The notes below the pieces were generated by a model. That model saw nothing but the letters and a program-made list of their open reading frames with translations, did no database searches and was not told the origin of the DNA. 64,000 nucleotides of DNA from assembly GCA_002794775.1 (NCBI GenBank), contig NBAY01000024.1:434001-498000 (forward strand). Reading direction: 5' to 3'. Both the position numbers and the translations under genes were made by a program. How positions within the stretch are numbered: position 1 is the first letter of the stretch; the number at the start of each line of letters is the position of its first letter. The DNA is from Porodaedalea pini. Lineage: Eukaryota > Basidiomycota > Agaricomycetes > Hymenochaetales > Hymenochaetaceae. Positions 44,918 to 55,127 of the stretch are shown here, in pieces.

Positions 44918-47696
44918 TCAGAAGGAGGAGAGGAGCGGCGACAGTAGTGGTGTTGGAGGCATCTGGATTTGCTGCGCTTGTGTTCCAGCGCCAGCAACAG
45001 GAGGCTGCGGTTGGTTCCCCGCGCGCAGGCTCAGTGGTAGAACGAACTCAAGTTGTCGTGGACTGCCGTGTGGAGTCTGGTCAGGATCCACAGCTGGAGC
45101 TGGTCCATCCGCTGTAGTACTGAAATTGCCCGAAACATCAAGTCCTCCGAACAACGCTAGCCCCTCACCAAATGTCTCGCCCTCATCCTCGGATTCGAAG
45201 GCAAAATCGTCACCAAATCCGCCCGTGACTGGCGTATCTCTGACTGAAGGCGATGAGCGCGAATCGGGCACGGAGACGTCCGTTAGCGCAGGGGAGATGA
45301 CACCGTTTTGCAATGAAGCAAAGTCCACAGTGCCCGTCGATGGATGTCGAGGTGCGCGATAACGATTCTGCTGATGATTCGGGTAAAGAGGGGGCGGAGG
45401 GTTATAAAGCGGCTCATTGAGCAGAGGCGATGTATGCGCCGAAACGGACTGCGGTTCTTCATAGAAGAAATTCTCTGAGAACAGTAATCCGAGAGCGTGT
45501 GGTGAGGGAACTGCGTTTTCCGAAGAAGAATACCCGGATACAAAATTGTCAACCTCGGGTGGAGCGGGAGGAAGAAGGAAAGGTGAGGTTGGGTACTGTG
45601 CCTGCATAGCGAGAGCGCCCTCATAATAGACAGTCCTATTTTGCAGCGGAAGGGAGGACGCAAACTCGACGTGGGTATATGGCGGGTAAGAGGACGTCCA
45701 CTGGCTGGGGTGTACAGTGCCAGCATCGTACCCACCGAGAAATTCGGCTTGCGAAAGGAGCTCAAGATCACTGCCGCCGCTCATTATGAGCGGCTGCTGC
45801 TGTTGTATGGCGAATTGCGGGTACAAATGTGCATACGCGCTCGGAGGGGTCTCAATTGATTGGTGGAAATCTTGCCGCGGCGTTGTCAGAGCGAGACACG
45901 GATCGAAACCTAGATCGTTGTTAAATGCTGGATCGTCCAAGCTCAAGCCCAGACCCATCGGCTCCGACTGCGTTCGTTGTAGATGCGAGTGGTGGTGGTG
46001 ATGTAATGAGGAGTATATATCACCATCGGAATGTACGCTCGCGAAGAGGCGCCTGGGATCAACCTCATTGGTGAGGTCAGTCCTGCTACTCCGACGTGAA
46101 GATGACCTCGAGGCTGTGCGAGTCTGAGAGCCTGACGCTGATCGCGGGGTAGGGGATCGCAGAGTCGGCGTGCGCACAAGCGCCCGCTGCATAGGTAGCG
46201 GCGAGCCAGGAGACGGTAAGGAGTCGCCTGCAAGCTCTGCCAGCGTAGACAGCTTCGGAGACTTGCGCAAACGGCCCTCGGTTTCCCCCTCAGGGTTTCT
46301 GTCCTCTGGCTCCTGTGAGTTTCGTCTACGCTCAGGACTCGGCGAGGCTCGTCGCTTCTTGCGTGCAAGCAGCTTGCATTTGAGATCAAGCTCCCACAGT
46401 CGTTTCGCGATGACTCGAGTGGACGGGCGGAGCTGCGGGTTTGATTTCCAGCAGTCGCAGCATAGATCCCAAAGTGCGTCGTCCATTCCGGTGCCTGGCC
46501 TTGGCCGAGAGGGCAAATCACCGTTGTGAACCTTGATGATCACCTGTGCATCATTGTTTAGGTGTCGAAATGGCGGAGCATTCGTGAATAGCTCCTTCAA
46601 CTAGTATCAGCACTTGTACAAGCTTGAGGCGAGACTGAGGACTCACGAGCACGGTCATCCCAAACGACCATATATCACTCTCATAATTGACACCGGGCGT
46701 GAAGAAAAGCTCCCGTGCAGTCCAGCGTACACTGCCAAATGGGTTCCCCGTATGCGTCACCGTTAACGTGCTCGTAAAATCGTCCAAGAACTTGCTCAAC
46801 CCAAAGTCGGCTATGCGGGGCTCGAAATGCATGTCAATCATGATGTTCTCCTGCCGGTAAAATGAGTTCTGTCCCTTCGAAAAGAGAGGAAAGGACTGCT
46901 CACGCCTTTCAAATCACCATGCACGACATCGTGCCTATGAAGATAACAGAGCCCATCCGCCACCCCAGTGAGCTGACGATAATAGGTCAGAGAAGGCATA
47001 TAAGAGTCGAAGAAGGCACTCACAACCCGAATACGCTCCGAGGCGCTGCGTTTCTCGAGATATCGTCGGGCAGTGCCGTTTGGCATCCATGGCGAGACGA
47101 GGCTAGCGAGTCGGCTGCCAGGACTGAACCCGTACGTGAACCCATACAGGGGAAGGACATTCCGGTGGTACAGAGTCGACCACGTACGCACTTCTCTGAT
47201 AAGTCTCTGAAATAGACGATAAAGGTAAACGCAAAGTCGGAAATGGGCGTCTGAAGGAAGTCTCATTCTGTGTACGCGTGCTCTACGCTTCTTCGTCTCA
47301 AGTACTTCCCAAACTCTGATTTTTCTCCTCAGACTTTGCTCGCAGAAACAAGTCTTCATCTTCATAACAGAAGGCGGTGCTACTGCTACACCCAGCCAAG
47401 ATAATCCATACATCCCCCGATACACTGCTTGGGCACGACTGGGAGGGCAAAATCAAGAGACACACCTTCCTCAATGACGTCTCGCTCGCCGTCGAACCAA
47501 CTTCCCTGATAACCTTAACAGCCACCTTCTCTCCTTCTTCGTCCGCATAGCCGCTCGTTCGTCGCGGGCTGAGGCGTGCCTCCCAGACGTTCGCGCACCC
47601 GCCGGTGACGGCGTGCTGCCCAAGACGAGTGACCCGGCCCGTGAGGTTTAGCTTGTCATATAGCTTACAGAGCTCGTCGTCATCGCCGGGATGCAT
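44918..47696 (-). CDS. TKL-like protein kinase with long disordered C-terminal tail
   Basis: A Ser/Thr or dual-specificity kinase of the tyrosine-kinase-like group expanded in Agaricomycetes. ATG 47696 (MHPGDDDELCK). The ATP-binding part has GGCANVWEARL and KVAVKVIREV (catalytic Lys). After an approximately 250-nt intron it continues RLIREVRTWSTLYHRNVLPL. The catalytic loop is HGDLKGENIM, with Gly in place of the Arg of HRD, then ADFGLSKF, SVRWTARELF and YESDIWSFGMTVL. Short GT-AG introns at about 47.03, 46.90 and 46.65 kb join these blocks. The kinase ends near CWKSNPQLRPSTRVI. Over 400 residues follow that are rich in Ser, Pro, Arg and Gln, with a His run (LHHHHHSHL). No membrane segment is present. 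Its ligand or pathway cannot be inferred. Confidence 0.92.
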
Positions 47697-48946
47697 CGTG
47701 GGGTCTGGCGTAGAGGCCTAGCAAGCCATGAGGTCTTAAAATGTACAACGAAGGAAGAGATGCGGCAGAATCTGCCAGTGTCGTGTGCAGTGCAGGCGGT
47801 GCTCGAAAGTCGTAATATGGATGGCACGTGCTGAGCACGAGATTTCGACGCGTCGACACGCCCCCAAAATTTCGGCACAAATCTAATCAGTCGGCTTAGT
47901 AATGTTGCTAAAATATATAAATTTCCGTCTTGGAAGGAACTATTGCAGTTCATGTATCAGTCAGACCCCGCAATAACTATGTGTTTTGGTGTTGTTGTAT
48001 ACTATATGGGGAGGTCTAGCGCTATATGCTAGCCGAAGTCTAGTCATACATTCAGAGTTCAAGCTAACGATCGAGAGTCAGTAATATTAATGCCATGCTC
48101 CCTCAAACTATACTAGTACTGTCCCGGATTGTAGTTCGGAAACATGTAACGCTAGGGTGTAGCACGTAATGCTGGCCAAGTCGCCTGCATTACAAATTTC
48201 TTTTTTTTTGGAACATTGCCAGTGGAATTTGCAGCATTTGCCGACTTTTTCTTTTGTTTTCCTCCCCTTAACGCCCATAATCGGCGCATTTCACTCCATT
48301 GTAGATAGAGCAAATACATCGAAACTACCAAGAAATAAGAATATAAAAAAATATAGCACTTTTCACCCCTGATTCTGTGTCCCACTATTCCTCACCCATT
48401 TCCACCATTGGCAGTCCAGCAATGAAGAGGCGGAGTCTTGATATCTGTAATTTTTTCATCACTTTATAATGTACTCAGGTGATATGTTGATCCTCAGAGC
48501 ATTTGTTTTGCAAATTCTTCAGTTCAATACTTCAAACATTACACCCTTGCATAACCCAGTTGCCTTACTCGTACCTCTTTTGTATGTGATGCTCCGATGC
48601 CACTCACCTTACTACAATTGGAGACAGTATTTAATTTTTCAAAGTACATTCTTCTATATTTCTCCATTCTAGTATATGCTACATTTCAAAGTATGAATTC
48701 ATGCACAAGAATACTGCTAGTCTGCTACCACTTATAAGTTCACTTTGTATGACACCGAGATTAGAAGTTCTATGTCTTGCCTCAAGTAGTACTTGCGCTC
48801 ACCATACTTTCGCTACTTTAATACTTCATCGGAGGCGATGAGCCCTGGGAACGCCCGAATTAGAATGAGGATCGACACTCGACAAATGCTTACGTATCGT
48901 GTGTCTCTTTGCTTCAAGCGACTACCATCCAGAGTCCAGTCTCCTC
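47697..48946. other. Divergent intergenic region, no gene seen
   Basis: The promoter space between the kinase (minus) and RPB9 (plus) is AT-rich near 48.2-48.7 kb. Small frames have no motifs. Confidence 0.5.
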
Positions 48947-49497
48947 ATGGTCAGTTCACAGTGCCTCCTCTCACGAACTAACGCTAACAGGCATATATCC
49001 CGCAGGCCTCTTTGCATTTCTGCTCAGAATGTAACAACATGTTGTACCCGAAGGCGGACCAGCACCGACGAGTCATGGTCTTCGCCTGCCGCATCTGCGA
49101 CTACGACGAGATCGGGGAGAACAAGTGTGTGTACAGGAACGATTTGTTGACGGTCACGAAGTGCGTACTTCTGTCTGTTTTTGTTGTGAACTGTTGGAGA
49201 TGCTGAGAGGGAGAGTGCGACAGGGAGCAGGTCGGCGTCACCACTGACCTTGGCTCGGATCCGACGCTTGCACATTCCTCGGACCAGACGTGTCCAAATT
49301 GCGGAAACCACGAGTGCGTGTATCCATCTTTTGTATATTCGTGGTGTGTTGAACGGACCGCCTGGTGCAGCTCGGTGTTCTTCCAGGACCAGTCGAAGCG
49401 GCGCGAGACGCGGATGATCCTGTTCTACGTGTGCACGAACTGTAACCACGCATTCACGGATCCGAACCTGCAGACGGAGGTTCAGAACGAGGAGTAG
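48947..49497 (+). CDS. RPB9: RNA polymerase II subunit RPB9
   Basis: A small zinc-ribbon subunit of RNA polymerase II acting in start-site choice, fidelity and transcript cleavage. Four exons: 48947-48949 (the ATG alone), 49006-49160, 49224-49313 and 49371-49497, giving 124 residues. The N-terminal ribbon has FCSECNNMLYP and CRICDY. The C-terminal ribbon has CPNCGNHD, SVFFQDQSKRRETRMILFYV and CTNCNHAF. The ATG-only first exon is inferred: it is followed at once by GTCAGT, and the intron ends CCCGCAG before GCCTCTTTGCATTTC, giving MASLHFCSEC as in other RPB9 proteins. A later in-frame ATG just before that point does not exist in the proper frame. Acceptor and donor sites of the other introns fit exactly. 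Confidence 0.93.
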
Positions 49498-50085
49498 CAC
49501 CGACGTCGCATCAGCGCGCCCGACGCGTCCGTCCGTGCCACCTGCGTCTTCGTCGGATGCCGCACGGCGCCGATGATCGGTCTTCGTGGTGGAATGTCTC
49601 CCGCATCTGCGATAGAGCCACCACCGCGGTGTATCGTTACTCACTACTCACCTGTACTATAAGCAGCGCGTCCTATCATGATATATTATTGTTCCTGCCT
49701 TCCAGAACTTTACTAAGGGACTGCTAACAAAGTTCGGCTCGCACGCTCTGCTTCCATCCTCGGCGACGACAGTGCCTCACCTCTTGTCTGGCATGCAATA
49801 GCTTTTAAGGAGATCAGACCGCCCTGTTACACTGTCGGCGCTGATAGACCGGTGATCCTGCAACACCGCAGAACCTGCTGCGCTGATTGCTCCCAAACAG
49901 GCGCTCCAGTCCCCCTGCGAACAGACTGTGGGCACCCCATCAGCTCACCGTGGCAGCAAACCACCTCGGCAGTTGCACTGCCAGTCACTTATCCTCTCGC
50001 CGTCCCCACCCACGCTCTCAGCACCCTTTCTCTTCACTGCGGCTTGGCGAGCAAATACCGAACGGACTAAACAGAGTGCAGGGTC
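49498..50085. other. Intergenic, promoter side of the G-alpha gene
   Basis: No gene seen. Pyrimidine-rich stretches near 49.97-50.03 kb precede the G-alpha start. Confidence 0.5.
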
Positions 50086-51964
50086 ATGGGTCGCACCCTG
50101 GGAACGACGTCCGCGGAGGACGACCCGTTTGTGCGCGCGCTGGCGCCGCCGCCGGACGAGTCGCCAGAGGCGCGCGCGGCAAGGGAGCGGGAGGAGGCGA
50201 TCGCGAAGAAACGCAGCGACGAGATCGATGCGCGGCTGCAGGCGGAGAACGCTGCACGTCGCAAGCGGGGGAAGCCCGTCAAGGTGCTGCTCTTGGGACA
50301 GAGTGAGAGCGGAAAATCCACTACACTGAAGAGTGCGTTCTCTCTCTCATTTCTAGAAGACACATCGGAGCTGATGTTCGTACTGAGTAGACTTTCAGTT
50401 GACGTATGCGCGCAAGGCGTGGACGTCGGAGAAGGAGGCGTGGCGCGCCGTCATCCAGCTCAACCTCGTGCGCTCCGTCAACGCCATCGCCACCGCCGTC
50501 GCACGTGAACTCGACGGCTCAACCTCCAGCGCTGCCTATTTGGAGCCCGATCTGAACATCGACTCAGACAGTGCATCAATATTAGCCCTACCAGATACAG
50601 AGTCCGAAGACGACGAGAAACCTGCACAAAAATTCCCACTGACGGACGCCCACCGTGCTCTACTCACCCGGCTGAATCCTCTGCGTTCCGTGCAGCGCAA
50701 CCTCGAGGCGAAGCTAGGGTCCGGCGCCGAGGAGTACGGCGACGTCGACCAGAACGATCCACCTCCCGCCCGCTCAAGGACATCCGTGTCCTTCCGGGAC
50801 ATCACCAACGAAACCGAGCACGCATCGTCCTCAGCGGCGTCCCCAAGCGCTTTGCTGCGCTCGCGCAAGTCGCAGGAGTTCTTCGTCCGCTCGAATGGGT
50901 GGAAGAATGCGCTGCAGCGCCTGCGCCCGCGCACGTCGCGCGCGAGTCGGGATGGCCTTGCGGATGGTGATGCGGACACGCTGGCGATCGCACGGGCGTC
51001 GGCGGATATGAAGGCGCTGTGGAAGGACCGTACTGTGCGCGATATTGTTAAAGTGCGGAAGGTGCGATTGCTGGACTGTGCAGAGTTGTGCGTCTTCTAC
51101 CTTCTCAACAAAAAGAAAGAAATACTGATAGAGATGATGTCCAGCTTCTTGAGCGACCTCGAGCGCGTCGCGAACATCCGATACACACCCTCAGACGATG
51201 ACATCGTGCGCGCCCGACTGCGCACCGTCGGCGTCCAAGAGCACTCCCTCGTGCTCGAGTCCGGTCCCGAACCAGGGCGCGAATGGGTGATCTACGACGT
51301 CGGCGGTTCGCGGTCCTTACGCGCGCAATGGCCCGCGTACTTCGACGACGTGCACGCCATCATCTTCCTCGCGCCCATCAGCAGCTTCGACGAGCAGCTC
51401 GCGGAGGACCCGCGGGCGAATCGGCTCGACGACAGTCTGCAGCTGTGGAAACTCGTCTGCTCGCACCGCCTCCTTGCGCGCACAGAGCTCGTGCTGTTTT
51501 TGAACAAGTGCGATTTGTTGGATCGGAAGTTGAGGGGCGGGGTGCGGTTTGCGGATTATGTGAAGAGCTATGGGGATGGGGAGAATGAAGCAACTCCCGT
51601 TGGAAGATGTGAGTGCCCTTCTTATTTCTTCTATGCCTTGTGGGAATAGTTCTCATCTTTATGCTGCATGACAGTCTTAAAGGTCAAGTTTACAGAAGTC
51701 TGTCGACATTATTCGAAAGAGCATAGAGGACTTCACGTCCATTTTACCTCCGTCATTGTCAGTCTTCCCGCTCTCTTTCAGTAGTTCTAACTCGCTAACA
51801 CATTCTCGTTCATATCATCCAGGACACCGAAGCGACTGCAAAGACTCTCGCTGCCGGTAAGTTCCTCTCGTAATTTCCCTCACACTGCCTTTATTAAATT
51901 ACTCTTTATGACAGTGCAAGATGGTATCCTCCGTTCAAACTTGCGACATCTCGATCTCATATGA
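50086..51964 (+). CDS. Atypical heterotrimeric G-protein alpha subunit
   Basis: A guanine-nucleotide-binding alpha subunit acting at membranes. ATG 50086. Motifs: P-loop LLLGQSESGKSTTLKNF, a helical domain interrupted by a long charged insert (about residues 130-320), FFLSDLERVANIRYTPSDDD, switch I ARLRTVGVQEHSL, switch II YDVGGSRSLRAQWPAYFDDV, IIFLAPISSFDE, LFLNKCDLL, and the C-terminal TSVIDTEATA and ILRSNLRHLDLI. Introns are 50333-50390, 51088-51144 (57 nt and stop-free, so easily missed), about 51605-51674 and two short ones before the end at 51964. Two deviations stand out: the switch II glutamine (DVGGQ) is Ser, and the N-terminus MGRTLG lacks the usual myristoylation/palmitoylation pattern. 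Arg of switch I is present. Divergent G-alphas like this are multiplied in Agaricomycetes. Confidence 0.93.
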
Positions 51965-52799
51965 AGTTCCACTCTTCTCGCCGTCCTGTATCCTTTCAAT
52001 AACCCGTATGTACACCCGAGCTCGGACTCGCCGGTTTTCACGAGTACCCCGTCCCGCTTCTATACCATCTAGTCTAGAGTAATGTATATTTAATTCTATT
52101 GACGTGGTCTTGCCACGCAGAGTCTTTTGCGACTGTGCGTAATCCGAGAACTCTCCAGAGATCCTCATGAAAAGGTTCACGGCTTCGTTATCGTGCGCTG
52201 TGCGGGGTTGTTGCGGCTTATTTCGACGTCATGCCGTACATCGTCTCCGGGGAAGGCGAAGATTGAGTGGAGTCAATGTGCCCAATATTAATCGACACGT
52301 AGACTTGCGAGTGTTACATTTTCTGAGCTTGGGCTCTTTATTCCTTCTGTCCAGGTCTGAGCTCTCGATCTTCACACTATTACTTTTTTGTCAAGGGATC
52401 AACAGGCGGCGTAGATGGACAGCAACGGTATCCCTGAATATTTCCGAACACTGAAATATATCAAATGCAGATGCACACTTCCATATTTGGAATGTTGTTA
52501 TGGAGGCGAGGTTATCCCGAATCAGTCACAGCTATTTACACACCTCCCGGGCTCGCACACCGGTTGTTCTTGCCTACTACTGCCAGCGATACCCTCCATT
52601 TCCACCCTCCGTGCTCGTCTCCACAGAACGACGACGACAACAACAACGACGAGGACGACCGGAGTGTCGACGACGAGGGAGCCCTTACAGCCCGCACCGA
52701 CAACAGCGGCAAGTGTGGCGAGCAGGCATCACATCAAGGCTTGGCTAGTCCCGCGCATTCATTCATTCACCCTGTCCCCGGCACGTCACGGACGCAACG
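51965..52799. other. Intergenic, no gene seen
   Basis: 3' flank of G-alpha and 5' flank of the next small frame. A CGACGACAACAACAACGAC-type short repeat lies near 52.62-52.66 kb. Confidence 0.45.
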
Positions 52800-53156
52800 A
52801 TGAGCGTCGTGCCCAGCCTCTCGACCGTGCTCTCCCTCCTCTCCTTCCTCACCACCGTCTTCGCCCTCGCGCGCGTCGGCGCCGCTGCGTTCTCCGCGAA
52901 CCAGACGCACGACGACTCCGCGCAGCGCCCGTGGCCGTACAGCAAGGCCGCACAGCCCGCCGCGCACCTCCTCCAGCTGCAGCTCGGCGGGTCGGGGCCC
53001 GGCGCCGGCATGTCGCTTGCGCAGGCCGTCCGGTTCGGCCTGGCGGCGGACGCCGAGAAGGAGAAGGGCGTTGGGTATATTGGTGGACATGATTTAGTGC
53101 GCATGCCTGCGTCGACGTGGACTGGTATGCGCAGAACGGGTCTGCTGTTTCGCCCG
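52800..53156 (+). CDS. Possible small secreted or membrane-anchored protein
   Basis: The frame starts at a true ATG (52800) with a good hydrophobic leader (LSTVLSLLSFLTTVFALARV) followed by GAAAFSANQTHDDSAQ. It stays GC-rich and open to FRPR at a GTGAGT donor (53157). Beyond that point I could not place further exons with confidence. No family is recognised. The opposite strand is also open (52763-53209), so strand choice rests only on the leader and donor site. Confidence 0.35.
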
Positions 53157-54640
53157 CGTGAGTCGTTGCTAAGTGAGCTTGCCCTTGTCGCACATCGTCT
53201 AACCTTCACCGTCGTCTCATTTCATTGGAATGAATCGCTATCAGCATCACCGTTCCCTGACCAAGCAAAACCGTTATCTATGGCGAAGCTCATAATGTCC
53301 CGGCACGTACGTGGCGACCACCCTTCTCGTGTATCTTCGCTCCTTCTCATGTGCTTACTTCTTCGTTCCTTTCTGAATAGCAAAATCAGCGGAGACCAAA
53401 CCGACCTCCACCTGTCCGTCGACCGCCAGGTCTCCCATCTCTCCCATCGTCGCGCTCTCGACTGATTGAGGAAGTATGATTCTGTGATTCCCGTCCATCC
53501 ATCTATGATATTCTGTCTCCCTTTTCTTTCGCTAGTCTCGCCACATTCGCATTCTCCTTCTCACCTGGTTCAGGGCTTGCCCTTTTTTCTCCTTTGCACG
53601 CCCCTGCGCTCGCACGCACTCGTACATACACTCCTCACCTCGCCTTACCTTCGTATGCATAACGCTCTTCTCACGGACGCTAAGTTACTTACGGCTACGG
53701 CTCCACGCCCATCTACGCCATGGCTCCCCATGTCCTGACGTCCCACGTCCCATCTACCCACGCACACCACGCCACTGATCATGACGCCCCTTGCGCGTCC
53801 ACTAACTTCATACATATCTATTCGCTTCGCCACTGAGACGGACTGCTTTCGTTTGTTGTTTTTCCACCATTGTCCTCTCTATTCCTTTTCTCACTTCGCC
53901 ATTCGTCTGTTATTGTTTTCTACATTCCTGCTTACAATTATCGTGGACCCGGATTTCGCCTTTCAAAATTACTTGTTTCGTCGCTTTACTTGCTTATGTA
54001 TAGAGGATTCGGTTCCTGTACTTGCATACTCGCACACAATCCACTGATTGGTACCTATATGCTGATTTTCTGTTCGTGCAACCCCACAACTTGTCAGGCA
54101 ACAGGCACTTTGCAAGATGAGATTTTCAAAATTTACATAAGCGAGCTCTGGACCCATCGGCCAAAAAAGGAACGATCCTCTTCCCACTGAAAAAAACTGG
54201 CTCTCTTGCTATGGCATCGATCCGCACAAAATAAGATGAAGCACTACGAATAGAATTTAGAGTCTCTCGTAACATCTCTCGTTCTACGTTTTTCTTTCGG
54301 CTCTTACCTGCTCACCTCAAGCCTTTTCTTCCCCTATTCTTTCTTCTCACTTCCGAATCAGGATCTCGGAACTTGGCTTGCAATCCTCCGGTTCTTTCAC
54401 TGAAACTGCTAATGTACCAGCAAAACAAAGCAAACAAAGCGATCACATCTGCTGGAGGCTCGGTTTGCCTGAATGTCTCCTTACAATATGCACTCAGTTA
54501 CCAGACCTCGACGGGCTTTGTGAATCAGAGAGACGCGAGCGATCGCAACGCATCGGCGGTGCACTCAAGTCCTGGATCAGAGACCCAGCCAAGTACGGCC
54601 GGCTATACTATTACTACTCGCCACGCAGAATCACGCGCAT
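53157..54640. other. No confident gene
   Basis: Pyrimidine-rich plus-strand sequence (53.45-53.95 kb) with only short frames. It could hold the 3' part or untranslated tail of the preceding gene. Nothing recognisable follows up to the copy C promoter. Confidence 0.4.
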
Positions 54641-54644
54641 GTCT

Positions 54645-55127
54645 TGAGTCTTGACCGCGCATCTTAAGTTCTAATGTGGTGCGGCTCGAATCCAGAGTCG
54701 TACATCTACGTACCGCCTGACTGCGCCTCGAGCGCTTGAGTATCCTAGACTGACTCGGAGGCCTCGTGCAGGGGCTTCGCGATATCCATCTTTTCATGGA
54801 TTTTAACTGGTTCCGCGGAAGGACAAGGGGGTGCCTTCCCTTCCCTACACCATCCTCATATCAATCCATGTAACACAGCCAAGGCGCTTCTTTGCTTACT
54901 CTTTTGACGTCCTTGTACTCAGAAAGGTAAGTTCTTATCCTAATCATCAAAATATCGTACTCGTGTGCTGATCTTGTATGATAGAGATTGAGATCGAAGG
55001 CCGCTCTCGTCCCTCTGTATTGAGCATTGCTTTGCTGTGCCCCACATTCATCCTGACTTAAAAAGAGGTGCACCGACATCCACTCATCCCCTTCCCCACT
55101 TCATCATTACCCATGGATGACGCGAAT
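54645..55127 (+). promoter_or_regulatory. Upstream region of family copy C with the shared 22-bp block
   Basis: Nearly the whole stretch is repeated upstream of copy D at 60.50-60.90 kb. The 22-bp block at 54866-54887 (starts CCATGTAACACAGCC) is identical in all four copies and lies about 240 bp from ATG 55128. It includes a start-stop pair, ATGTAA. CTTAAAAAGAG near 55.06 kb is also shared with copy D. Confidence 0.6.

Noticed and set aside
44733..45362. Plus-strand frame of 209 codons
   Set aside because: Shadow of the low-complexity tail of the TKL kinase.
52763..53209. Minus-strand frame of 148 codons
   Set aside because: GC-rich complement of the plus-strand frame with hydrophobic leader; no motif or splice evidence.
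54660..54740. tRNA-like GGCTCGAATCC box upstream of copy C
   Set aside because: No cloverleaf can be drawn around it and the duplicate at 60.54 kb has a changed box (AGCTCAAATCC).
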